From: Scytonema millei VB511283
GTDB taxonomy: Bacteria > Cyanobacteriota > Cyanobacteriia > Cyanobacteriales > Chroococcidiopsidaceae
Reading direction: 5' to 3'
Length of the DNA: 64,000 bases
Assembly (NCBI RefSeq): GCF_000817735.3
Contig: NZ_JTJC03000017.1
Location: 1-64,000, forward strand
Position 1 is the stretch's first letter; each line of letters starts with the position of its first letter. Below, piece by piece: positions 19,406 to 27,111 of the stretch. The position numbers and the translations under genes were made by a program. Under the pieces are notes generated by a model. That model saw nothing but the letters and a program-made list of their open reading frames with translations. It was not told the DNA's origin and ran no database searches.

Positions 19406-20950
19406 TTACAAACCCAAATCTACGGCAATTCTATGGGCGCAAGCAAATCCTGAAAATGCGACTGCATTCAATCCTTGCCCTGGAAATGTACTATCACCAA
19501 CGCAATACAATCCAGGTACAGCCGTGCGATTAAACGGCATTCCTAACAATCCCAATAACTTACGCTGAGGTATGGGTCCATACGTCCCGTCGTCTCGTCC
19601 TAAAAAGCGGCGATGAGTGCGAGGCGTGCCTACCTCCATATAGTCTAAACCCGCATCTAAACCAGGAAAAATCTTTTCGAGGCGATCGATCAAACGTCCA
19701 GCTGCATCTTCTTTCTTCTGTTCGTACTGAGTCGGCGATAACCCTTGCCAGTCCTCTATCCAACTGGGGGTAAAAGTGTGGACGATATGATATCCATCAG
19801 GCGCTAACTGGGAATCTAATAAAGTTGGAATCGAAACAAAAATCGTTCCTTCTGCTGCCTCCATCTTGCTCCAATCTTCTAATAAAACATGGTGGCATTC
19901 CGTTCCTGGTGCTAACACATCTGCTTTAACTCCTAAGTGCAAATTGAGAAAACCAGGAGATTTTTGATATCTTTGTTGCCATTTCTGTTCCGAGGGAGGC
20001 ATTTTCTCGGCTGGCAGTAATTTTTCAAATGTATCCCAACGAGTTGCATTAGAAACAACGCGCTTGGCGCGATAGACTTCTCCTGATGCCAGTTGCACGC
20101 CTACCGCACGTCCGTTTTCAGTCAGAATATTTGTTACCCTCGCTTCATACTGAATTTTCCCGCCAGCCTTTTCTAACCCCTCTACTAATTTCAGTGCAAT
20201 TTGACCCACACCCCCTTTAGGGTAATTAATCCCGCCATAGTGTCTGTCTGAAAACACCATCCCTGCATTAATCATCGGTGTCATATCGGCAGGTACGACC
20301 GACCAGATGTAGCACTCCATGTCAATAAACTGCAACAACTGTGGGTCTTTAATGTAGCGTCGTGCCACATCGCCGACATTTTGAGGCAAATACTTAGCCA
20401 ACCCCAAACACGATAAAGGATGCTGGAAGAAAACTCGCGTCAAATACCGAGGTTCTTCTAACGATAGCAAGTCCATACTGTTGAGACAGTTGAAAACTTT
20501 CCAGCACTCGTTGTAAAATTTGCGGATGCCTTGGCGCTCGTGGGGAAAATAGGCTGTCAGTTCTTGCAAAAACTTCTCATAATTGCGGTGAACTTTTAAG
20601 TCTAAACCTTTGGGTAAATGGTATTGAACTTGCACGGGATCGGGAGTTGTTTCCAGGCTCACATCAACTGCGGCTAAGGCTTTAGTCAGTAAGTTGGTCG
20701 TGCCTTGCGTCCCGAAGCCAAAAATCATTGATGCCCCAACATCAAAACGGTAGCCTTCTCGCTCGAAGTATCCCGCACTACCACCAGGAATCAAGTAGCG
20801 CTCTAATACTAGGACTTTAGCGCCTTTGGCTGCTAGTTGAGTTGCTGTCACCAATCCCCCAATGCCTGAGCCGATGATGATGGCATCAAATGAGGAGTGA
20901 GGAGTGAGGGGTGAGGGGTGAGGGTTAGCGGCAGGTAGAACGGCAGGCAT
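19406..20950 (-). CDS. crtH: Carotene cis-trans isomerase CrtH (CrtISO)
   Basis: Converts poly-cis lycopene precursors to all-trans lycopene, using FAD. The 514-residue protein has the dinucleotide motif [10 protein letters not shown] (24-33) and [30 protein letters not shown]. It also has the CrtISO-type blocks [23 protein letters not shown] and GIPYPKGG-like [11 protein letters not shown]. The C-terminal [22 protein letters not shown] closes the FAD site. Residues 8-20 ([13 protein letters not shown]) are encoded by a TGAGGAG/TGAGGGG repeat, so the true start may be further in or the repeat may have been absorbed into the N-terminus. Confidence 0.94.
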   Translation of the reverse strand: MPAVLPAANPHPSPLTPHSSFDAIIIGSGIGGLVTATQLAAKGAKVLVLERYLIPGGSAGYFEREGYRFDVGASMIFGFGTQGTTNLLTKALAAVDVSLETTPDPVQVQYHLPKGLDLKVHRNYEKFLQELTAYFPHERQGIRKFYNECWKVFNCLNSMDLLSLEEPRYLTRVFFQHPLSCLGLAKYLPQNVGDVARRYIKDPQLLQFIDMECYIWSVVPADMTPMINAGMVFSDRHYGGINYPKGGVGQIALKLVEGLEKAGGKIQYEARVTNILTENGRAVGVQLASGEVYRAKRVVSNATRWDTFEKLLPAEKMPPSEQKWQQRYQKSPGFLNLHLGVKADVLAPGTECHHVLLEDWSKMEAAEGTIFVSIPTLLDSQLAPDGYHIVHTFTPSWIEDWQGLSPTQYEQKKEDAAGRLIDRLEKIFPGLDAGLDYMEVGTPRTHRRFLGRDDGTYGPIPQRKLLGLLGMPFNRTAVPGLYCVGDSTFPGQGLNAVAFSGFACAHRIAVDLGL

Positions 20951-21216
20951 GAGGTTAGCAGTTGAAAAGTCTTTACTAAATTTATAGTGTACCTTTTCTG
21001 TCTCTCGCTCCTCGCTCCTCGCTCCTCACCCCTAAAAAAATGGGGATTAGCCGCACTTGCTGACCAATCCCGTCTGCCGATCCTTAAAGAGAGGAGAACA
21101 CTTGAGAAACAATATAAACTCGATTGAGAATAAATGTCAATACTAATGAAAAATATTCTCAACTGTTGCCAAGATGACCTACCTGATGTAAAGGCGATAA
21201 ATTTTGCGTTTCTACT

Positions 21217-21333
21217 ACTGACAACTGACAACTGACAACTGACAACTGACAACTGACAACTGACAACTGACAACTGACAACTGACAACTGACAACTGACA
21301 ACTGATAACTGATAACTGAATAACTGATAACTG
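21217..21333 (+). repeat. ACTGACA heptamer array, the longest in the window
   Basis: About 12 perfect tandem copies of ACTGACA (21217-21304), followed by four ACTGATA-type copies. It sits about 50 bp upstream of upp, so promoter or leader elements of upp must lie inside or after it. Confidence 0.95.
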
Positions 21334-21384
21334 AAAAAGAGTATGATGATTCAACAATTGCATCACCTTGCCTTCTAGAGATTC

Positions 21385-22035
21385 ATGACATTGCAACTGC
21401 GCGTTTACGTTCCTCCCCACCCGTTAATTCAGCACTGGTTGGGTGTTGCTCGCGATGCTGATACTCCTTCTGTGCTATTTAAAAGCGCAATGACAGAACT
21501 AGGACGATGGTTGACCTACGAAGCAGTACGTGAATGGTTGCCAACAGAGGAATTAACCGTGCAAACGCCTCTAGCGACTTGTCCGGCAACGATGATTAAT
21601 CCGACAGTGCCGATCGCGATCGTCCCAATTTTACGAGCGGGGTTAGCATTGCTAGAGCCAGCGCAAACTGTACTACCTATAGCATCGATTTACCATCTCG
21701 GTTTGGTGCGTAATGAAGAGACGTTAGAAGCAAGTTGCTATCTGAATAAATTACCAGCTCAGTTCCCACCTGGGACGCGGGTGTTGATTACCGAACCGAT
21801 GTTGGCAACGGGAGGTTCGATTACGATGGCAATGAGCGAACTGACTAAACGTGGAGTCGATCCGGCGCTAACACGAATAATTTCCATTGTTGCCGCTCCC
21901 CCAGCTTTACAAAAATTAAGTGTGGCGTATCCCGGCTTGGTTGTATATACTGCAACCATTGATGAGGGAGTGAATAGCCAAGGATTTATCGTGCCAGGAT
22001 TGGGAGACGCAGGCGATCGCACCTTCGGTACATAA
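21385..22035 (+). CDS. upp: Uracil phosphoribosyltransferase
   Basis: Salvages uracil to UMP using PRPP. The 216-residue protein has the family blocks HPLIQHWLGVARD, FKSAMTELGRWLTYEA, PILRAGLALLE, the PRPP loop VLITEPMLATGGSITMA and the uracil-binding C-terminus EGVNSQGFIVPGLGDAGDR. ATG at 21385; the upstream DNA is the long ACTGACA array. In the PRPP loop Glu-Pro-Met replaces the more common Asp-Pro-Met, as in many cyanobacterial homologues. Confidence 0.94.
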   Translation: MTLQLRVYVPPHPLIQHWLGVARDADTPSVLFKSAMTELGRWLTYEAVREWLPTEELTVQTPLATCPATMINPTVPIAIVPILRAGLALLEPAQTVLPIASIYHLGLVRNEETLEASCYLNKLPAQFPPGTRVLITEPMLATGGSITMAMSELTKRGVDPALTRIISIVAAPPALQKLSVAYPGLVVYTATIDEGVNSQGFIVPGLGDAGDRTFGT

Positions 22036-22092
22036 GGTTCAGCACATAAGGTAAGATGCAGCTGGGATCGTATTCTTTGGGATGGTGAGATT

Positions 22093-22443
22093 GTGAGTCA
22101 GCGTGATGGATTTAGCACTGGATTTATCGCCGGGACGATTGTAGGAGGCGTGTTAGGAGGCGCGATCGGCGCACTACTAGTTACCCAAAGATCGTCAGAA
22201 CAAGCAGCCGATCCAGATCGACGCAATGCCAATCTAGCCGGATCTAACAACAGGCGATCGCGGCGACAATTTAAAGCTGCTTCAGAACAGAGTATCGAAA
22301 TCGCTCGCCGCAGCTTAGAAGATAAAATTGCCCAGTTGAATGAGACAATTGACGAAGTACGCTTGACGTTAGGACAAGTCAATGGGGAGCGGGTAGGGGA
22401 TTCCGAGCGTGTCCCGCACCGAGAAGAAGACATCGCGCCCTAG
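22093..22443 (+). CDS. Single-helix membrane protein with coiled-coil tail
   Basis: A 116-residue protein. Residues 9-30 form a glycine-rich helix (FIAGTIVGGVLGGAIGALLV) of the YtxH/glycine-zipper type. An Arg-rich linker and a predicted coiled coil follow (IEIARRSLEDKIAQLNETIDEVRLTLGQVN). It starts with GTG at 22093. It lies 57 bp after upp and about 140 bp before the YggT gene on the same strand. Function unknown; the build suggests a membrane-tethered scaffold. Confidence 0.7.
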   Translation: MSQRDGFSTGFIAGTIVGGVLGGAIGALLVTQRSSEQAADPDRRNANLAGSNNRRSRRQFKAASEQSIEIARRSLEDKIAQLNETIDEVRLTLGQVNGERVGDSERVPHREEDIAP

Positions 22444-22583
22444 AATAGTATTATTCTATTTCGGGTTGCTAATGCTAATGGATGATGTCACCATCAACCA
22501 GCTCCCTCCTTTGCTAGTCGCAAAGATCGGTTAGATTGAAAAGAATTGTGGCTATTGATATTTGACAGGAAAGTTACCCATCT

Positions 22584-22868
22584 ATGAGTTCAACCCAGCT
22601 ACTTGTAAATACACTTGCAACCTTCATCCAAATTTATTCTGTTCTCATTATTATTCGGGTCTTGCTGACCTGGTTCCCCAGTATTGACTGGTACAATCAG
22701 CCTTTTGCAGCGTTGAGCCAGATTACAGACCCCTACTTAAACTTGTTTCGCTCAATTATCCCGCCTCTAGGTGGGATTGATATTTCTCCCATCTTGGCAA
22801 TCCTTTTACTCAATTTGGCGGGTAGTTTGGTCGGTGGACTGAGTGGATCTCCGACAATGGGTTTTTAA
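22584..22868 (+). CDS. YggT/Ycf19 family membrane protein
   Basis: A 94-residue protein with two hydrophobic helices and the family blocks YSVLIIIRVLLTWFPSIDW, ITDPYLNLFRSIIPPLGGIDISPI and LAILLLNL. The family is widespread in bacteria and plastids (Ycf19). Roles in cell or thylakoid membrane organisation have been proposed. It lies downstream of the coiled-coil membrane protein on the same strand. Confidence 0.9.
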   Translation: MSSTQLLVNTLATFIQIYSVLIIIRVLLTWFPSIDWYNQPFAALSQITDPYLNLFRSIIPPLGGIDISPILAILLLNLAGSLVGGLSGSPTMGF

Positions 22869-22943
22869 TTGTGATTGGTTATTGGTCATTGGTCGCGAAT
22901 CAATTAGCGATCGCTCGCAGTTAACCCAGAGTATAAACATTTT

Positions 22944-22976
22944 TGTAAGGGTATGTTGGCGTAACATGCCCTTACA
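22944..22976. terminator. TGTAAGGG palindrome at a convergent gene end
   Basis: Arms TGTAAGGGTATGTT and AACATGCCCTTACA (one mismatch) with a 5-base loop, between the YggT gene (+) and the exported protein gene (-). Position suggests bidirectional termination. Confidence 0.5.
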
Positions 22977-23073
22977 ACTTTATTTGATTGGGATGCATTC
23001 CAGCAATTACCTAACGCATCCTACACGATTATTGTTACAAACGAATGACGAATGACGAATGACGAATGACACC

Positions 23074-23532
23074 TTATTTACGAATTTGGGCAGCAAAACC
23101 TGCTGCTTTAAATTGTTTCAACTGTAAAGGTAGAGGTTGATTTGCCGGAACGGAGAGTCGCATTTCAAAATCGCTAACTCCTGGTGGAATTTCGGGAATT
23201 GAACCCAGACGAGTACGGTTTTGAATCATCGGGTCGTTATTAGCATCATAAACTCGTCCGAAAATATCAGCATCATAAACAGTTTTATTCGTGGAATTTT
23301 CAGCTTTACCAGTGACGATAAAGCACTTTGCTGCCCTAGTGTTACCACCACTTGTCACTGCTCCTGCTGCTAGCTCGGCGGGACACTCATGATAATCAAG
23401 ATTAGTTAATTTAATTTGAGTCAGGGCATGAGCAGGGGGTATATATAACCAGGCGCTAAACCAGGCGATCGCTCCCACAAAGCAAGAGAAAACTAAAGCC
23501 AGAATCCGCCGCATATTTTTAACTGTAATCAT
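23074..23532 (-). CDS. Exported protein with a small beta domain
   Basis: A 152-residue protein with a signal peptide (hydrophobic residues about 9-30, likely cleavage after PAHA). The mature domain LTQIKLTNLDYHECPAEL ... CFIVTGKAENSTNKTVYDADIFGRVYDANNDP ... PPGVSDFEMRLSVP reads like an Ig-like FxLYD-type domain with two cysteines that could form a disulfide. Function unknown. The gene converges on YggT. Confidence 0.7.
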   Translation of the reverse strand: MITVKNMRRILALVFSCFVGAIAWFSAWLYIPPAHALTQIKLTNLDYHECPAELAAGAVTSGGNTRAAKCFIVTGKAENSTNKTVYDADIFGRVYDANNDPMIQNRTRLGSIPEIPPGVSDFEMRLSVPANQPLPLQLKQFKAAGFAAQIRK

Positions 23533-23904
23533 AATCGGGACTATAGCAATCCTAAATGATTCGTAAATTTTGGGTGTTGTTTGTTGGCGGTAAACGCTGC
23601 GCTACACTCCGTGAAGACGGTTGACTGTTAACAGTTAACTGTCAACCACCATAACAATAAGTTTATAACTCAAGTAAGACTGCTATAAAACCTCAGCTTA
23701 CCCTAATCAGTGACCAGTGACCAGTTATCAGTGACCAGTGGTAATTGGTAGTTAGTAATGGGAATTGGTTGACAGTTGACAGCTGACGGTAATTATTCTC
23801 CCTTGTCTCCCCCCTCTGCCTTGTCTCCTCACTCCTCGCTCCTCACTCCTCGCCCCTCTGTAATAATTAAGAAAATAGAAATTAGCAGTAACGTGCTATT
23901 GGCT
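23533..23904. other. Repeat-filled intergenic stretch
   Basis: Holds an inverted repeat around 23618-23645 (TTGACTGTTAACAGTTAACTGTCAA-type, centred on GTTAAC), then CCAGTGA/CCAGTTA heptamers (23706-23745) and ACTCCTCGC units (23825-23858). Part of it is open in frame with the following gene (from a TTG at 23776), but that translation is repeat-encoded and is not taken as coding. Confidence 0.6.
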
Positions 23905-24540
23905 ATGACTCCAGGTGAGATAGAAGCAGCCTTGCAAGCAGCGATCGCCCGCTGCGATGCCATAAATTGCCCTTTGAATCCACAGCAGCAACAAATTCTG
24001 CGGCAAGTGGTGTTGGAATCGCTGTACAACGAAGGGGGGGGAAATAGTAATCGTCAAGAGTGGCAGGAAATAAATCCTCTAGACGAATTGACTCTCGAAC
24101 AACGACAAAGTTTTTTACAGTTTGTGAGGGAAAAAGAGCAACAGAATCGACCTTGGAAAGTTCAATTAATGAACGATTGGCTGCAAGAGAGAGATTCGGG
24201 TAGCGTCCAATTTATTCGCGATCGCTTTGGCTTATCTTGGCTCAATCGGATCGAACCATCTCATTTTGAAAAATATGTAGAAATTGATGACGAACCGCCA
24301 ATGAAATTGAAAGTAGGCGATCGCATTGAGGTCTCTAATGCTTTGTGGGAGTGGGTTCAAGATGAAGGACCTTGCAGCCGTCAATGGTTTGTCTGTACCG
24401 TGCTTCAAGTTAACGAGGTTTGTAATGGTGAAGATATTATGACTAGTTGCATCATTCGTTTAATAAATACGGGTATGGAGTATGAAATTCAGGGAATTTA
24501 TCAGTGGAATCGCTATTATTGGCGTTGGCTTCAGCGGTAA
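23905..24540 (+). CDS. Hypothetical cyanobacterial protein
   Basis: A 211-residue soluble protein. The N-terminal half is helical and Gln-rich (PQQQQILRQVVLESLYN). The middle has WKVQLMNDWLQERDSGSVQFIRDRFGLSWLNRI. The C-terminal half looks like a small beta barrel (LKVGDRIEVSNALWEWVQDEGP ... WFVCTVLQV ... IIRLINTGMEYEIQGIYQWNRYYW). ATG at 23905 is used; an upstream extension of 43 codons is encoded by tandem repeats. Family not recognised. Confidence 0.65.
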   Translation: MTPGEIEAALQAAIARCDAINCPLNPQQQQILRQVVLESLYNEGGGNSNRQEWQEINPLDELTLEQRQSFLQFVREKEQQNRPWKVQLMNDWLQERDSGSVQFIRDRFGLSWLNRIEPSHFEKYVEIDDEPPMKLKVGDRIEVSNALWEWVQDEGPCSRQWFVCTVLQVNEVCNGEDIMTSCIIRLINTGMEYEIQGIYQWNRYYWRWLQR

Positions 24541-24621
24541 TATTTGATTTCTATACTGGGCTTAAATCGATCGCCATTCTAAAATCGCTAAGATAGGATT
24601 TGTGAATTTGGGAAAAAGCGG

Positions 24622-26088
24622 TTGGCTGACGTTGTTATCGGTTTAGATTTGGGTACGGGAGGGGTACGAGCGATCGCCGTCGATCTTCAAGGGAAATCGA
24701 TCGCTCAGACGACAAGAAGCTATCCCCTGTTAACGCCACAACCAGGTTGGACTGAGCAAAACCCTACTGATTGGGTTGCAGCTAGTTTAGATGCTCTATC
24801 AGAACTAACGCAAAGATTGAACGGACACCCAGCGATCGCCTTGGGTTTGTCTGGACAAATGCATGGCATGGTGCCGCTGGATGCAGATGGTAAAGTCATT
24901 AGAGCGGCTATTTTGTGGAACGACCAGCGCACGGGTAAAGCGGTTGATGCAATTGAAACTGCAATTGGGCGACAAGAGTTAATTCAACGCACAGGAAATC
25001 CAGCCATTACGGGATTCCAACTACCAAAGGTAGTATGGTTGCAGACAGACGAACCGCAAGCATACGATCGCCTACAGCAGATTCTTTTGCCAAAAGACTA
25101 TCTCGGATACGTGCTGACAGGAGAGGCAGTGACAGAGCCTTCGGACGCATCCGGTACGGGATGTTTGAATCTGGCGCAGAGACAATGGGATGCAGACATA
25201 CTGAATGCCCTGAAAATCGAGCCACGCCTATTTCCTGCTGTAGTTGAGTCTACCGCGATCGCCGGACGGTTGAAATCGGAAATAGCTAGTCGTACGGGAT
25301 TACCTGCTGGATTACCTGTGGTTGCGGGTGGTGGCGACAATGCAGCGGCGGCGATTGGCTTGGGTATTTCGTCTCGTCATTTAAACCGAGGCAGTCTCAG
25401 TATCGGCACGTCAGGAGTTATTTTTGTCCCGTGCGATCGCCCGATTCCCGATCCTGAAGGGCGAGTGCATTTATTTTGCCATGCTGACGGTGGATATCAC
25501 TTACTAGGAGTAACACTAGCGGCTGGTGGGGCGCTGCGTTGGTACAAAGATACATTTGCCTCAAAGCTTGCCTTTACCGATTTGATGGAGATGGCAGAGC
25601 GATCGCTACCTGGTGCGCGTGGGGTGTTATTTCTCCCCCATTTAGCTGGAGAACGCAGCCCCCACCTCGATCCTGATACTCGCGGGGCTTGGGTTAACCT
25701 GTCGTTGGCTCATACACAGGCAGATCTGGTTCGTGCCGTCTTAGAGGGGGTTGCATTTAGCTTGCGAACGGCAATGGAGATCGTCAGTGAGATTACGCCC
25801 GTTCGTCAACTCTTGGCAACGGGTGGAGGCGCGAGATCTAACACTTGGTTGCGGATTTTAGCAGACATTTTACAAGCAGAACTGATTGCTCCCGCTTCGG
25901 AAGAAGGAGCCGCTTATGGAGCCGCTATTCTAGCAATGGTAGGAGTTGGCGCTTATCCAAATTTGGAGGTGGCATTTGAGATCTTGCCCCAAGATAGTAA
26001 AGTCGTACAGCCAGAAGCAAATCCTGCATACGAGGCAGCATTCGGGCGATACAGCTTGCTATACGAAGCCCTCAAAGCCGTCCGCTGA
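24622..26088 (+). CDS. xylB: Xylulokinase (FGGY family)
   Basis: Phosphorylates D-xylulose to xylulose-5-phosphate. The 488-residue protein starts [22 protein letters not shown] (phosphate 1 motif) and has the xylulokinase-type [38 protein letters not shown] and [14 protein letters not shown]. The FGGY signature region is [18 protein letters not shown] plus [19 protein letters not shown]. The only fitting start is TTG at 24622 after a GGGAAAAAG stretch. No xylose isomerase is adjacent. A role with other ketoses cannot be excluded. Confidence 0.88.
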   Translation: MADVVIGLDLGTGGVRAIAVDLQGKSIAQTTRSYPLLTPQPGWTEQNPTDWVAASLDALSELTQRLNGHPAIALGLSGQMHGMVPLDADGKVIRAAILWNDQRTGKAVDAIETAIGRQELIQRTGNPAITGFQLPKVVWLQTDEPQAYDRLQQILLPKDYLGYVLTGEAVTEPSDASGTGCLNLAQRQWDADILNALKIEPRLFPAVVESTAIAGRLKSEIASRTGLPAGLPVVAGGGDNAAAAIGLGISSRHLNRGSLSIGTSGVIFVPCDRPIPDPEGRVHLFCHADGGYHLLGVTLAAGGALRWYKDTFASKLAFTDLMEMAERSLPGARGVLFLPHLAGERSPHLDPDTRGAWVNLSLAHTQADLVRAVLEGVAFSLRTAMEIVSEITPVRQLLATGGGARSNTWLRILADILQAELIAPASEEGAAYGAAILAMVGVGAYPNLEVAFEILPQDSKVVQPEANPAYEAAFGRYSLLYEALKAVR

Positions 26089-26121
26089 CAGAACACTATG
26101 TAGGGGGGCGCAATAATTGCA

Positions 26122-26143
26122 GGGGCGCATAGCTATGCGCCCC
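26122..26143. terminator. Perfect GGGGCGCATAG palindrome at a convergent end
   Basis: An 11-bp inverted repeat without a loop gap, between xylB (+) and the next minus-strand gene. The flanking bases extend it into the GTAGGGGCGC family seen at 6248-6276. Confidence 0.6.
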
Positions 26144-26174
26144 TACGGTATGTTTTTGCGATTCATGCCTGTGG

Positions 26175-26753
26175 TTAATCTGGGAAAGCCAGACCAGTCA
26201 TGGGGTCGCGGATATACAACCCTAAAGTGAGCGATCGCATCACTTCATCCCAAACGGGTGTTAGCTGTTCGGCTTGGTCTGCCCAATAATCGAATGTAAT
26301 CAAGCATTGAACGTTTGAACCCAGACCGATGCAAGTCCGCGAAAAAGCTTCCCGTGGTTCTTCCTGGGTGTCGATAAACTTAATCTCCGTCCACACAATC
26401 CTGGCGGTTTGGCGCTTGAGGGTAATAATTTCTCCTTTAGCGATAACGTCGCGGCTGTCGTCTTCTACAATCTTCTTCAAGGTAGATTTTAGTGGGAATA
26501 AGCTCCAGTCACGCGGTGGCAGGTGGTTGAAAGACATTTCCAGACAGCAATCATCGTTAGGCGGTTTGCGATCGCGGAACTTGAACGAACTTTCTTGTGG
26601 CTCAAAAACCCAATTGTGGGGAACGTTAAAGCGAACAGCCCCCCGATCCGCAACAAAGATTTTGTAGTTTGATGGTGCTTCCCAACGATGGTCGGGCTTT
26701 AGTTCAAGCGTTTCTTTGATCCACTGGAGATTGGTTTTCTTACGCTTTGCCAT
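26175..26753 (-). CDS. Hypothetical cyanobacterial protein, PsbP/Mog1-like fold possible
   Basis: A 192-residue soluble protein. After a short basic start (MAKRKKTNLQWIKE) it shows a beta-rich pattern: FNVPHNWVFEPQESSFKFRD, CCLEMSFNHLPPRDW, TARIVWTEIKFI, NVQCLITFDYWADQAEQLTPVWDEVMRSLTLG. The closing W-x-E-(V/I)-(M/L)-x-S-(L/I) is reminiscent of the last helix of PsbP/Mog1-like folds. ATG at 26753 is preferred over an upstream in-frame start at 26810. The fold suggestion is weak. Confidence 0.65.
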   Translation of the reverse strand: MAKRKKTNLQWIKETLELKPDHRWEAPSNYKIFVADRGAVRFNVPHNWVFEPQESSFKFRDRKPPNDDCCLEMSFNHLPPRDWSLFPLKSTLKKIVEDDSRDVIAKGEIITLKRQTARIVWTEIKFIDTQEEPREAFSRTCIGLGSNVQCLITFDYWADQAEQLTPVWDEVMRSLTLGLYIRDPMTGLAFPD

Positions 26754-26847
26754 AGTGTTTCTGCAAATCTGATGAAGAGATGCGATCGCTCTTTTTGCTA
26801 ATGGTATCAACTAGTAAGGTGCGTTGTCGCGCCACGCACCACAAGTA

Positions 26848-26876
26848 GTAGGGTGCGTTAATTAACACGCCCTACT
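26848..26876. repeat. GTAGGGTGCGTTAA palindrome
   Basis: Imperfect inverted repeat (GTAGGGTGCGTTAA / TTAACACGCCCTAC), of the same family as the hairpin at 47128-47155. The stop codon of the small frame 26872-27084 lies inside it. Confidence 0.6.
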
Positions 26877-27084
26877 GTCTAATTACCAAATCCAAATTTT
26901 CCACAACCCGATTAATCAATTGCAACTGATGCTGTTGAAATAAATCTGTAAGTGATATATCGTTAGAAAAACTCATTACTTGGGCAGTGATTTCCTCATT
27001 TCGAGCTTGAATTTTTGTTCCATATTCCATCTTAATTTTTGCGCTTTTTATCTCAGATAAATAGTTGGGTAAACCTATCCTCAA
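26872..27084 (-). CDS. Possible small protein downstream of the dynamin gene
   Basis: A 70-codon frame (TTG start; an internal ATG at codon 19) 27 bp after the dynamin stop, with a helical C-terminus ITAQVMSFSNDISLTDLFQQHQ and LQLINRVVENLDLVIRQ. It ends inside a dispersed palindrome, so its original C-terminus may have been replaced. It could be the remains of a longer operon member. Codon use looks acceptable, but support is weak. Confidence 0.35.
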   Translation of the reverse strand: MRIGLPNYLSEIKSAKIKMEYGTKIQARNEEITAQVMSFSNDISLTDLFQQHQLQLINRVVENLDLVIRQ

Positions 27085-27111
27085 ACAATTTTAAGTATAA
27101 ATGAGCTATCT

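Noticed and set aside
23776-23904. 43-codon N-terminal extension of the 23905-24540 protein
   Set aside because: It begins with TTG inside tandem repeats and encodes SPLSPPSALSPHSSLLTP, a translation of repeat units.
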